Positions 53,101 to 60,966 of a stretch of DNA of 64,000 nucleotides are shown here, one piece after another. The notes beneath the pieces are model-generated. The model was not told the origin of the DNA. It searched no databases and saw only the letters and a list, made by a program, of their open reading frames with translations. How positions within the stretch are numbered: the first letter of the stretch is position 1; each line of letters begins with the position of its first letter. This stretch comes from G965222505 sp965222505 (GTDB taxonomy: Bacteria; Bacteroidota; Rhodothermia; Rhodothermales; DATKEJ01), in assembly GCA_965222505.1 (NCBI GenBank), contig OZ244956.1:1-64000 (forward strand), written 5' to 3'. The translations under genes and the position numbers were made by a program.

Positions 53101-55027
53101 TGCCAATGTTGATCTATCCGGCTGGGTCCTGAAGGATGAGGTGAACACCAATGCCATTACTTTTGCCAATGGGACGGGAATACCCCCAATGGAATATCTT
53201 GTGATTGTTCGTGATAGTGCATTGTTTAGTACCGTGCATCCCGACGTCACAAATTACACGGGCCAGTTCAACTTCAACCTCAGTACGGGAGATGACACGG
53301 TTTGGCTCTACAGCCCATCGGGCTGTGCCGTAGATGCGGTAAATTATGAGGATTCCACACCCTGGCCCTCCGAACCTGATGGTACCGGCGCAACGCTCGA
53401 ATTGATCGATCCTGAACTGGACAATGCAGAGGCTGAAAATTGGGGGGCCTCGCCTCAATATGGTGGAACACCTGGGCAGCCCAATGCCTTCGGCTCTCCA
53501 TTGATACGCCTGCTTTCCCCGGCAGATGGTGCCCGATTTGGCCGGAATGAAAACATCACCTTCTCCATTTTTGCCACAGACAACGAACCGACCGTAAATG
53601 TTGAGGTATTTGCTGACAAGCAAAGCCTTGGCATTGCCGAGTCACAGGGTGATGATCGGTACAGACTGATTTGGCCCTCCGTAGCCCCTGGAACATACGA
53701 AATCTACGTCGTGGGGAGTGATTCAGATGGCCGTCAGACGCAGTCACCCACCATTACGATAACGGTTAGCCAGGCCATCGGGCTGATCTCTTCCGGCTCA
53801 AGTTGGCGGTATCACGATGGGGGGCAAGACCTGGGTACAGACTGGCGCTCTGCGTCCTATAACGATTCCTCCTGGGATGAAGGGGAGGCCCAACTCGGAT
53901 ATGGTGATGATGATGAAGCTACGGTGCTGAGTTTCGGCTCCGATCCGAACAATAAAAACCCAACGGTCTATTTCCGGAAACGCTTTAATGTCAATAATGT
54001 GGCACAATTTGTTGGCCTGACGGTCCATCTCCTGCGCGATGATGGGGCTGTCGTCTATATCAATGGACGGGAAGTTGTCAGATCCAATATGCCGGATGGC
54101 GAGATTTCCTACAGGACGTATGCTGCTTCTGCAGTTGCAGTACCCGAGGAATCCATTTACTTCTCCTATCCTTTCAAATTGGTGGTCTACCCTGGTCTTT
54201 TGGTTGAAGGCGAGAACGTGATCGCTGTTGAAGTGCATCAGCGTGAGCGGGGCAGTTCCGACATAAGTTTTGACTTGGCCCTGGAAGGAAACGTGCCGGG
54301 TGTGTACGCCAATGTACAGGCTTTGCTGCAAGGAAGTTATATCGGACAAGGCGCAATGGGGGCCTGGTTGAATGAACTGGAATTACTCCCGCTCGCCCAT
54401 CCTTATGCAGCCGCACCCTGGAAGTACGGTGGGGCTGAAGCAGTAGAGGCCCTTCCCCACGAGCACATTGTGGACTGGGTATTGATGGAACTCCGTACCG
54501 CACCCGAAGCAACCTCAACCGTTGCACAGAAAGCTGCCTTCATCACCGCAGAAGGGAAGGTCGTGGACCTTGACGGGGAGAGCATGGTACCCTTTGAAGG
54601 CCTGGAACCGGGCGCTTATTATCTGGTGTTGCGCCATCGAAATCATCTGGGTGTGATGAGTGCCGAACCTGTACCCCTGGCAGCCGACTCCTCAACAGCA
54701 CTTTACAACTTCTCTGAAGCGGGGGGACGGGCGTATCAGGACGATCAAGCGCCCATGGTCAAAATGATCGATGGTTTCTATGCGCTCGTTGGCGGGGATG
54801 CGAGTGGGGATGGAATATTGGTTCGGTATGATGGGCCTCAAAACGATCGCGAGGCTTTGGTCACTGCGCTGGGAGGAAACATTGGCAGTATTCAATTTGG
54901 GTACAACAATGGCGACCTGAATATGGATGGATTGGTTCGATACAATGGCCCACGGAATGACCGCACCTTGATTCTCAGGGCCACTGGAGGGCCAGAATTG
55001 GTTCGGCGTTCTCAAGTGCCTCAATAG
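50153..55027 (+). CDS. giant secreted CotH-kinase/lamin-tail-domain protein with dockerin-like C-terminus
   Basis: This is a 1624-residue multidomain exoprotein. After the signal ('FLLLFLFLIPSGLMAQ') there is a chitobiase-C-like beta domain ('GATIRFTLDGSAPTRSRGTR'). A CotH-type domain follows (about 170-610), with 'LKRSFKLLFKSEYGEANL', 'GFYWGVYNAVERPDDHFASE' and 'FVWDAESSWFD'. A second 'YYSTDGSDPRSGG' domain comes next. Two lamin-tail domains ('LVINEIMYNPASEGF', 'IVITEINYNPPDD') alternate with Ig-like domains ('FYAGPIELGEDDSSPFDMDF'). The C-terminus has two Asp-rich dockerin-like repeats ('GDASGDGILVRYDGPQNDRE', 'LNMDGLVRYNGPRNDRT'). There is no YPNPF sorting domain. CotH proteins can be secretion-targeted kinases or spore/surface proteins; activity here is unproven. 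A good GGAGGT precedes the ATG. Confidence 0.85.
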   Translation: MLGVFSKHREHLIGSRKGAGIFLLLFLFLIPSGLMAQEKVKKAKPSVKRGLYEQSFDVELTSATPGATIRFTLDGSAPTRSRGTRYVEPLRIRNTTMLRMMAYKAGMQDSKVTTHTYIFLDDVLSQSENQPGYPNWSIDGALDPRGYRLDYEMDPSVVNSGSYRNMIRQALQDIPSLSIVMNKDDMFGNSSGIYRKGGDGHNRNHEKPASIELIYPGEPDEGFHINAGIRPHSHINLKRSFKLLFKSEYGEANLDYPFFEKAALNSETAVEKFDQLVLRAGTNRSIVGYMPENQKKAVYIRDEWARQTQIEMSGVGSHGLFVHLYINGFYWGVYNAVERPDDHFASEYLGGNAEDWFAGNHGGDVGGNDDRWDYLRNTLSYRDLRNASYFNQAKDHIDFTSFADYVLQYFYNGGGDWQESASENNFYYANRNSPPGPIRFFVWDAESSWFDSAPAPMRRPGRSHDDAWIKPQFLTPSEGSPHPFTRDRNTIARIFRALMRNDEFRLLFADRVYKHLYHGGALTDQASRERWSTLANRIEGAIVAEFARWGDGKTPDSNTGVSSRFDRNAHWYGARDEVLQKMQGNANRLIRLLRNQTMEGQKMYPSFDPPQFSRQGGRVPAGFDLTMSRPQGNGTIYYSTDGSDPRSGGTVYSGAVPIRGTATIKARIKNGSKWSALNEATFYGEQDWSGLVINEIMYNPASEGFIGGDDFVDGDEFEFLELYNAGNHSLDLGLIQFTEGIEFTFEEGTMMEAGTFIVLAENPELFESRYGFAPFGKFAGKLSNAGEELQLADGSGRVIDEVEYDDEDPWPTGSDGSGRSLVLIDPGLDNSQASAWRDSREEGGSPGDGNVSNTSPEITMVSPTDGGRIEPGDPVPFRINASDPDPDGRVEKVTFYAGPIELGEDDSSPFDMDFDLAVGTYSVRAIATDNLGAQTATPWADIRVEAAQACTPDTPGIVITEINYNPPDDLAAGDWVELYNPSNANVDLSGWVLKDEVNTNAITFANGTGIPPMEYLVIVRDSALFSTVHPDVTNYTGQFNFNLSTGDDTVWLYSPSGCAVDAVNYEDSTPWPSEPDGTGATLELIDPELDNAEAENWGASPQYGGTPGQPNAFGSPLIRLLSPADGARFGRNENITFSIFATDNEPTVNVEVFADKQSLGIAESQGDDRYRLIWPSVAPGTYEIYVVGSDSDGRQTQSPTITITVSQAIGLISSGSSWRYHDGGQDLGTDWRSASYNDSSWDEGEAQLGYGDDDEATVLSFGSDPNNKNPTVYFRKRFNVNNVAQFVGLTVHLLRDDGAVVYINGREVVRSNMPDGEISYRTYAASAVAVPEESIYFSYPFKLVVYPGLLVEGENVIAVEVHQRERGSSDISFDLALEGNVPGVYANVQALLQGSYIGQGAMGAWLNELELLPLAHPYAAAPWKYGGAEAVEALPHEHIVDWVLMELRTAPEATSTVAQKAAFITAEGKVVDLDGESMVPFEGLEPGAYYLVLRHRNHLGVMSAEPVPLAADSSTALYNFSEAGGRAYQDDQAPMVKMIDGFYALVGGDASGDGILVRYDGPQNDREALVTALGGNIGSIQFGYNNGDLNMDGLVRYNGPRNDRTLILRATGGPELVRRSQVPQ

Positions 55028-55115
55028 CAGTTTTATGGCGGATTGAACCGTTCGCGATAAGGGTCGTATATAGCGCGTTTAGCCTCACTCCTTCAAACGC
55101 TGCTACACGACCTAA

Positions 55116-56279
55116 ATGCACCGATTCGCCGGCCTGTTTCTCGTTGGCCTTTTTGCCCTATCCAGTTGTACCCCAAACGCCGATTCGCAAACTGCTTCTG
55201 AACCTGTTCGTTCATATCATCCCGGTTCCGATTCCCTGAGGTTTCCGGGTGAAGTTCACTTGCGCAATATTCGCCAGCTTACCTTTGGGGGTAACAATGC
55301 AGAAGCGTATTTTAGCTTTGACGATAAACAACTCATTTTCCAAAGCGATCACGAGGCGATAAACAGTCAGGGCTGTGACCAAATCTTTCGAATGAATACG
55401 GATGGTTCGCCGTTGCAAGATGGCGCAACGTACCAATTGGTCTCAACCGGGAAAGGCCGGACCACCTGTAGTTATTTTCTGGCAGATGGCCGCATTGTAT
55501 ATGGTACAACCCATGGTGCAGCCCCGGCTTGTCCTGAAAAACCGATGTTTGCGGAAGGCCGGTACGTGTGGCCCATCTATGACACCTTTGATATCTACGT
55601 CGCCAATGCCGATGGCTCTGCGCCGGAATTGCTCATTGGAGGGCCAGGGTATGATGCTGAGGCTACAGCCTCTCCTGATGGTCGTTACCTTATCTATACC
55701 TCTACCAAATCCGGCGATCTGGAACTTTGGCGCTATGATCTTGAGACCAAAGAAGACCTACAGCTCACGAACACATTAGGATATGACGGAGGCGCATTTT
55801 TCTCGCGGGACTCCCAAAAAATCGTGTGGCGTGCCAGCCGACCGGAAGGTGAAGAAGCCAAGCTTTATCAACAGTTGCTTGACCAAGGATTGGTGGAGCC
55901 CCAAGCGCTGAACATCTTCGTGGCGGATATTGACGGCCAGAATGTCCAACAAATTACTGACTTTCCTGGGGCAAACTGGGCCCCGTTTTTCCATCCCAAC
56001 GGAAATCAGATATTCTTCTCCTCTAACCACCATACCCTGGCCGAAGGGGGGCGTGTATTTGATGTCTTTCTGATCAACATGGATGGCACCGGCCTGTCCC
56101 AGGTCACCCATTCCGGTACCTTCGATGCCTTCCCGATGATTTCCTATGATGGCACCCAATTTGTTTTTGCCTCTAACCGGAATGCTTCACGCACGCCAAC
56201 ACGGGACACCAACATTTTTGTTGCAGATTGGGTTGATGCACCGGAACAGGTTGACCTAGATTTTGGGGGCTCGGAATAG
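55116..56279 (+). CDS. TolB-like WD40/PD40 beta-propeller lipoprotein
   Basis: This 387-residue protein has a lipoprotein signal ('LFLVGLFALSSC', Cys at about 18) and six or so PD40/TolB propeller blades: 'NAEAYFSFDDKQLIFQSD', 'EATASPDGRYLIYTSTKSGD', 'FFSRDSQKIVWRAS', 'WAPFFHPNGNQIFFSSNH' and 'DAFPMISYDGTQFVFASN'. It is a periplasmic or outer-membrane-anchored scaffold of the TolB type, but it lacks the N-terminal TolB domain and Pal neighbours. It may serve as a peptidase-like or binding propeller. It follows the CotH gene after 88 bases. Confidence 0.85.
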   Translation: MHRFAGLFLVGLFALSSCTPNADSQTASEPVRSYHPGSDSLRFPGEVHLRNIRQLTFGGNNAEAYFSFDDKQLIFQSDHEAINSQGCDQIFRMNTDGSPLQDGATYQLVSTGKGRTTCSYFLADGRIVYGTTHGAAPACPEKPMFAEGRYVWPIYDTFDIYVANADGSAPELLIGGPGYDAEATASPDGRYLIYTSTKSGDLELWRYDLETKEDLQLTNTLGYDGGAFFSRDSQKIVWRASRPEGEEAKLYQQLLDQGLVEPQALNIFVADIDGQNVQQITDFPGANWAPFFHPNGNQIFFSSNHHTLAEGGRVFDVFLINMDGTGLSQVTHSGTFDAFPMISYDGTQFVFASNRNASRTPTRDTNIFVADWVDAPEQVDLDFGGSE

Positions 56280-56294
56280 GGGAAACCTTCCAGG

Positions 56295-57272
56295 TTAGGG
56301 TACGGTGGGGTATTGGTTAACGTCAAGGACCGCACGTAGGGTATCCAGGCTGATGTTGGCCCCACATAGCACAATGGCAACCCGCTTACCGGCATACATC
56401 GTTCGCGTTTTCTGAAACCCGGCCAGGGCAGTAGCAGCAGCACCTTCGATCAACTTGTGGTGTACCCCCATAAATTGCCGGAGGGCAGAGGCAATTTCCT
56501 CCTCGGTTACCCTTACGTAATCATCTACCAGGTCCTGGCAAATGGGGAAGGTAATTGCACCCGGTTCAATTCCCCCGGCTGTGCCATCGGACAGGGTGGG
56601 TAAACCAGGGACTTCTACAATTACGCCATGTTCGACAGAGGCGATCATGGCAGCAGAACGCACCGGGGAGCAGCCAATGACCTCTATATTGGGTGCTATC
56701 GATTTAAGGTAACCTGCTATGCCTGATAGCATACCGCCTCCGCCAAGGGAGGCAAAAACGGCATCAGGTGTAGGCATCTGCTCAAGGAGTTCTATTCCGA
56801 TGGTTCCTTGCCCCGCCAATACGGCCATGTCATTGTAAGGGGAGAGGTAGGCCATACCTGAGGCCGCTGCGTACCGACGAGCAAAGGCCTCTGTATCTAC
56901 CGGATCCTCGCCTTCCATTTCGACCACTGCCCCGAAACGTTTGATGGCCTCCACTTTGGTCGCTGATGCCCCATGAGGGACGAAGACCAATACTTTGGTA
57001 TGAAGGGCTTCCCCAGCATAGGCTACGGCTGCGCCATGATTTCCGGTAGAAGCGGCCACTACGCCAAGACGTCGTTCTGCCTCGGAAAGTGAGAGGAGTT
57101 TGCTAAATGCCCCCCGGACTTTGAAAGAGCCGGTATGCTGAAGTTGCTCGTGCTTGAACCATACCTGCGTCACCCCACGCCCAAACCAGGATGATTCTTC
57201 TACTGGCGTTGTGCGTACATATGGACGGATCAAGGATTCCGCTTCAAGAACCGCTTGGGCAATAGAGGGCAT
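56295..57272 (-). CDS. threonine/serine dehydratase (PLP fold type II)
   Basis: About 325 residues. I take the ATG at 57272 (MPSIAQ) because the 13 residues upstream to 57311 are Ser-rich and not family-like. The PLP lysine is in 'HTGSFKVRGAFSKLL', the phosphate-binding loop is 'GGGGMLSGIAGYLKS' and the substrate loop is 'STGNHGAAVAYAG'. It deaminates threonine or serine to 2-oxobutyrate or pyruvate. There is no C-terminal ACT regulatory domain, so it is of the catabolic or anabolic short type rather than IlvA with ACT. It is divergent from the DtxR-family regulator, with the operator between them. Confidence 0.88.
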   Translation of the reverse strand: MPSIAQAVLEAESLIRPYVRTTPVEESSWFGRGVTQVWFKHEQLQHTGSFKVRGAFSKLLSLSEAERRLGVVAASTGNHGAAVAYAGEALHTKVLVFVPHGASATKVEAIKRFGAVVEMEGEDPVDTEAFARRYAAASGMAYLSPYNDMAVLAGQGTIGIELLEQMPTPDAVFASLGGGGMLSGIAGYLKSIAPNIEVIGCSPVRSAAMIASVEHGVIVEVPGLPTLSDGTAGGIEPGAITFPICQDLVDDYVRVTEEEIASALRQFMGVHHKLIEGAAATALAGFQKTRTMYAGKRVAIVLCGANISLDTLRAVLDVNQYPTVP

Positions 57273-57382
57273 GAGCAGGTGGGTAGAAGATGAACAAGAA
57301 GACGAGGTCAAATTAAGCGATCAATCCGCTCAAATCAGGACTGAAACGGGAATTGACGTTGATTTCTAAAGGTATGAGAACT

Positions 57383-57404
57383 ATTTTTAGGCTAACCTAA
57401 AAAT
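57383..57404. promoter_or_regulatory. DtxR/IdeR/MntR-type operator upstream of the metal regulator and importer
   Basis: A palindrome with arms ATTTTTAGG and CCTAAAAAT around CTAA. The core TTAGGCTAACCTAA matches the DtxR/IdeR iron-box type consensus. It ends 8 bases before the start of the DtxR-family gene, suggesting metal-dependent autoregulation of the regulator-transporter operon. Confidence 0.8.
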
Positions 57405-57412
57405 CAAAGGCC

Positions 57413-58087
57413 ATGAAGACGCAAGCGATAGAAGATTACTTGAAAGCGGTATTTGAGATCGGCGGGCAGCAGGACCGTGTAGGCACAACGGCCCTTGCCG
57501 AACATCTTGGGGTAACGCCTGCGTCGGCAACCGGGATGATCAAGAAGTTGGCCGAGATGGAATTCGTCCGCTATGAAAAATACCAGGGGGTTTCCTTAAC
57601 CAAGGAAGGGCGCAAAGTTGCACTTGAAATCATTCGTCATCATCGGTTGGTCGAGTTGTATCTGGTCAAGGCCCTGGGGGTACCCTGGGACAAGGTGCAT
57701 GAGGAGGCCGAAAAATGGGAGCACATCCTCTCTGAAGACCTCGAAGACCGGATGGACGCGGCTCTGGGGCACCCGGATCGTGATCCACACGGGGCTCCCA
57801 TTCCGCAGCGGGACGGGAGTATGTCTATTCGTGAGCGCATCCCCCTCACACAGGTTCAGCCGGGTCATACGGCCATTGTCTCGGAAGTCAGTGATCACGA
57901 CTCCGCATTGCTCCGCTATGTAGGGACCATGGGATTGTATCCAGAGACCCGTATCAACGTGGTTGATGTGGCCCCCTTTAATGGCCCCATCACCGTTCAA
58001 AATGAGTTGGGTGAGGCGCACGTTATTGGCCGTGAAGCCGCGCATTATATCTTTCTGGCCGCCATAAAACCTTTTTCTTCTTCCTGA
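57413..58087 (+). CDS. DtxR/MntR-family metal-dependent transcriptional regulator
   Basis: This 224-residue regulator has a winged-helix N-terminal domain ('AIEDYLKAVFEIGGQQDRVG', 'VTPASATGMIKKLAEMEFVR'), a dimerisation/metal domain ('HHRLVELYLVKALGVPWDKV' with the HHR..E ligands and 'HEEAEKWEHILSEDLEDRM'), and a C-terminal FeoA/SH3-like domain ('GHTAIVSEVSDHDSALLRYV'). It should bind Mn or Fe and repress the operon through the palindrome just upstream. The stop overlaps the start of the substrate-binding protein gene (TGATG). The metal assignment (Mn more likely) comes from the transporter type. Confidence 0.93.
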   Translation: MKTQAIEDYLKAVFEIGGQQDRVGTTALAEHLGVTPASATGMIKKLAEMEFVRYEKYQGVSLTKEGRKVALEIIRHHRLVELYLVKALGVPWDKVHEEAEKWEHILSEDLEDRMDAALGHPDRDPHGAPIPQRDGSMSIRERIPLTQVQPGHTAIVSEVSDHDSALLRYVGTMGLYPETRINVVDVAPFNGPITVQNELGEAHVIGREAAHYIFLAAIKPFSSS

Positions 58088-59040
58088 TGCGACAGCAGTT
58101 CCAACACGATTTCGTTTTCTTCATCGTGGTCTTGTTTTCCTTGACCGCTGGGTGCCAGCCTGCGCATCCCGAGCATGGCCCCAATGATCGGCTAAACATC
58201 GTGGCAACCACCAGCATGATTGCTGATTTGGTTTCCGTTATTGCAGGGCAAGACGCCGATGTCATTGGATTAATGGGGCCGGGTGTTGATCCTCATCTGT
58301 ATAAAGCCAGCGAAGGCGACGTTGCCCGAATGGCCAATGCCGATGCGATCTTCTACAATGGCCTCCATCTGGAAGGTAAAATGGGGGAGATCTTCGAACA
58401 GATGCACCGGCTCAAGCCGACCCATGCCGTGGCAGAGCAATCCATTCCGGACTCCTTGCTGATTGAATCTGAATTGTTCGTAGGCAATTACGATCCCCAT
58501 ACGTGGTTTGATGTAATGCGATGGAAGCGCGTGGCCCAGTATACAGGAGAACGGCTTGCCGAATTGAAACCGGAACATGCCGAATCCTTTAAGTCACGCA
58601 CAACGGCCTATCTTTCTGCCCTGGATTCGTTGGATGCCTACATCAGAACGGCCTTGCAAGTCATCCCTGAACAGCAACGTGTGCTCGTGACGGCCCATGA
58701 TGCCTTCGGATATTTTGGGGAGGCTTACGGGTTTGAAGTCAGAGGACTTCAAGGGTTGAGTACGGCCACCGAAGCCGGGACAGCCGATGTGCAAGCGCTT
58801 GTGTCTTTTATTGTAGAACGCCGGATACCTGCCATGTTTGTCGAAACCTCAGTCCCGGCCCGGAGCATAGAAGCCGTTCAGGCTGCTGTACGAGACCGGG
58901 GGTTTAATGTGGAGATCGGCGGGTATTTGTATTCAGATGCCCTGGGCTCTCCTGATACACCCGAAGCGACGTACATCGGGACGGTTCGTTCCAACGTGGA
59001 TACGATTGTAAAAGCCCTGGGCCGTCAAGCACCTGCCTAG
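58087..59040 (+). CDS. Mn/Zn ABC transporter substrate-binding lipoprotein (TroA/MntA-like)
   Basis: This 317-residue cluster A-I binding protein has a lipoprotein signal ('FFIVVLFSLTAGC'). Metal ligands are in 'GVDPHLYKASEGDV' (His), 'NYDPHTWFDVMRW' (His), 'AMFVETSVPARSIEAVQ' (Glu) and 'YLYSDALGSPDTPEATY' (Asp). This His-His-Glu-Asp set is typical of Mn- or Fe-binding members. Lack of the long His-rich loop argues against ZnuA. It captures the metal in the periplasm for the ABC importer encoded next. It is translationally coupled to the regulator and followed by the ATPase gene after 12 bases. Confidence 0.92.
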   Translation: MRQQFQHDFVFFIVVLFSLTAGCQPAHPEHGPNDRLNIVATTSMIADLVSVIAGQDADVIGLMGPGVDPHLYKASEGDVARMANADAIFYNGLHLEGKMGEIFEQMHRLKPTHAVAEQSIPDSLLIESELFVGNYDPHTWFDVMRWKRVAQYTGERLAELKPEHAESFKSRTTAYLSALDSLDAYIRTALQVIPEQQRVLVTAHDAFGYFGEAYGFEVRGLQGLSTATEAGTADVQALVSFIVERRIPAMFVETSVPARSIEAVQAAVRDRGFNVEIGGYLYSDALGSPDTPEATYIGTVRSNVDTIVKALGRQAPA

Positions 59041-59052
59041 AACCCTGGATCA

Positions 59053-59829
59053 ATGGGAAAGACCAAATCAACACCTGCTATAGAGGTCATGGACCTCACG
59101 GTGGCCTACCATAACAAGCCCGTACTCTGGGACATCGACCTGACGGTGCCGGAAGGTATTCTCATGGCAATCGTCGGCCCCAACGGGGCAGGGAAAACCA
59201 CATTGATCAAAGCCATACTCGGTTTACTGGACAAGGCGGCAGGTGAAGTCAGGATATATGGCAAACCTTATGAAAAACAAAGGCGTAAGGTGGGGTATGT
59301 GCCGCAGAGAGGCAGTGTGGACTGGGACTTCCCGACCAACGTGCTGGACGTCGTAATGATGGGCATGTACGGCCAACTGGGATGGTTCAAGCGGCCCGGT
59401 AAAAAGGAGCGGGAGCGGGCTATGAAAGCCCTCGTTGAGGTCGGGATGGAAGCCTATGCCTATCGGCAGATCAGCCAGCTTTCAGGGGGGCAACAGCAAC
59501 GCGTTTTTCTAGCCCGGGCATTGGTGCAGGATGCACAGGTGTATTTCATGGATGAGCCGTTTCAGGGGGTGGATGCGGTAACCGAACGGGCCATCATCAC
59601 CCTCCTGCGGACCATGCGCAATGAAGGAAAGACCGTAATCGTTGTCCATCACGATCTCCAGACGGTTCCGGAATATTTCGACTGGGTGTTTCTCCTGAAC
59701 GTCAGGCGCATCGCTGATGGCCCTGTCGCAGACGTATTTACCGAGGAAAACCTGCGGATTGCTTATGGGGGGCGGGTAGGATTCTTACAAACCAATCCCC
59801 ATACCTCTTCCGTCATTGAAGCCGAATAA
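59053..59829 (+). CDS. Mn/Zn ABC transporter ATP-binding protein
   Basis: This 258-residue ABC ATPase has Walker A 'VGPNGAGKTTLIKAILGLLD', the signature 'LSGGQQQRVFLARALVQ', Walker B with 'VYFMDEPFQGVDAVTERA' and switch His in 'VIVVHHDLQTVPEYFDWV'. The 'VGYVPQRGSVDWDFP' loop is typical for MntB/ZnuC-type metal importers. It energises the two permeases encoded downstream. Spacing to the GTG of the first permease is 12 bases. Confidence 0.95.
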   Translation: MGKTKSTPAIEVMDLTVAYHNKPVLWDIDLTVPEGILMAIVGPNGAGKTTLIKAILGLLDKAAGEVRIYGKPYEKQRRKVGYVPQRGSVDWDFPTNVLDVVMMGMYGQLGWFKRPGKKERERAMKALVEVGMEAYAYRQISQLSGGQQQRVFLARALVQDAQVYFMDEPFQGVDAVTERAIITLLRTMRNEGKTVIVVHHDLQTVPEYFDWVFLLNVRRIADGPVADVFTEENLRIAYGGRVGFLQTNPHTSSVIEAE

Positions 59830-59841
59830 CCAGCGGAATAC

Positions 59842-60966
59842 GTGGACGCCCTCTTGTTTGATTATACACTTCGCACCGTTGCGCTTGGGGCTGCTGTACT
59901 AGGTATATGTAGTGGAACCCTGGGGACGTATGCTGTGCTCCGGGGGCAGAGTTTATTGGGTGATGCCATCTCACATGCTGCGCTTCCGGGCATTGCACTG
60001 GCTTTTATGCTTACGGGAAGCAAGACGCCTCTGGTCCTCGTCTTGGGTGCGGCCCTGATTGGATGGGTCGCTACGTTGTTTATCATGCAGATCGTTGAAC
60101 GCACCCGCATTAAGTATGATGCGGCGTTAGGGCTTCTGCTGTCGGTGTTTTTTGGGTTTGGTCTCGTATTGCTCACGTTCATCCAACGCCGGCCGGATGC
60201 CGCACAGGCTGGGCTGGACCGGTTCCTGTTTGGACAAGCCGCAGCCATCATTGAGCGTGATGTCTGGACGATTGCCTTGCTCGGTTGTCTGGCCCTGGCG
60301 GGTATGTTACTCTTCTGGAAAGAGTTCAAATTGCTGAGTTTCGATGCGGATTATGGTGGGAGTATGGGATTCCCCATGATGAGGTTGGATGTCTTTATGA
60401 CCTTGCTGTTGGTCATCGCGATTGTTCTGGGGTTGCAAATGGTAGGGGTGGTGTTGATGAGTGCAATGTTGGTGGCCCCGGCAGCAGCAGCCCGGCAATG
60501 GACAGATCGCCTGGGTGTAATGGTCATGGTTGCAGGTGTGGTTGGGGCCATAGCCGGGGTATCGGGCGCCTTGCTCAGCAGTGTTACCCCCAACCTACCG
60601 ACGGGTCCAACCATTGTCCTCTGTGCAGGCGGAATCGTTGTGTTTTCTTTGCTGTTTGCACCGAATCGGGGATTGATTCAGCGGGCATTCCAGATGTGGA
60701 AAAACCGGCAGCGATTGCAAATCAGAGTCGTGTTGGCAAACATGTATGCTTTAGCGGCACAGCATCAGGACCTGCACCATCCCCATGCAATAGGGGCACT
60801 AGAGACGATGACAGCCGATAAAAAAAGTGTAGCGCATAACCTCGTCGTGTTATCAGAATTGGGCTGGGTCATTGAGCAAAATCCCGGCCATTGGTCCCTG
60901 ACCCAGGATGGTATAGCAGAGGCGAGCAGCATGCTAGATGGAAATGTGCAGGAGGGGCGCAGGTGA
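59842..60966 (+). CDS. Mn/Zn ABC transporter permease with C-terminal winged-helix domain (1)
   Basis: This 374-residue ABC-3 family permease starts at a GTG. The TM core includes 'TYAVLRGQSLLGDAISHAAL', 'LPGIALAFMLTG' and 'AMLVAPAAAARQWTDRLGVM'. It forms the membrane channel for the metal. Beyond the last helix (about residue 290) there is an extra domain of about 80 residues that reads as a winged helix: 'RLQIRVVLANMYALAAQHQD', 'KKSVAHNLVVLSELGWVIEQ' and 'GHWSLTQDGIAEASSML'. It resembles the DtxR-type wing. This cytoplasmic addition is absent in standard ABC-3 permeases of about 280 residues. The next permease overlaps it by GTGA. Confidence 0.88.
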   Translation: MDALLFDYTLRTVALGAAVLGICSGTLGTYAVLRGQSLLGDAISHAALPGIALAFMLTGSKTPLVLVLGAALIGWVATLFIMQIVERTRIKYDAALGLLLSVFFGFGLVLLTFIQRRPDAAQAGLDRFLFGQAAAIIERDVWTIALLGCLALAGMLLFWKEFKLLSFDADYGGSMGFPMMRLDVFMTLLLVIAIVLGLQMVGVVLMSAMLVAPAAAARQWTDRLGVMVMVAGVVGAIAGVSGALLSSVTPNLPTGPTIVLCAGGIVVFSLLFAPNRGLIQRAFQMWKNRQRLQIRVVLANMYALAAQHQDLHHPHAIGALETMTADKKSVAHNLVVLSELGWVIEQNPGHWSLTQDGIAEASSMLDGNVQEGRR

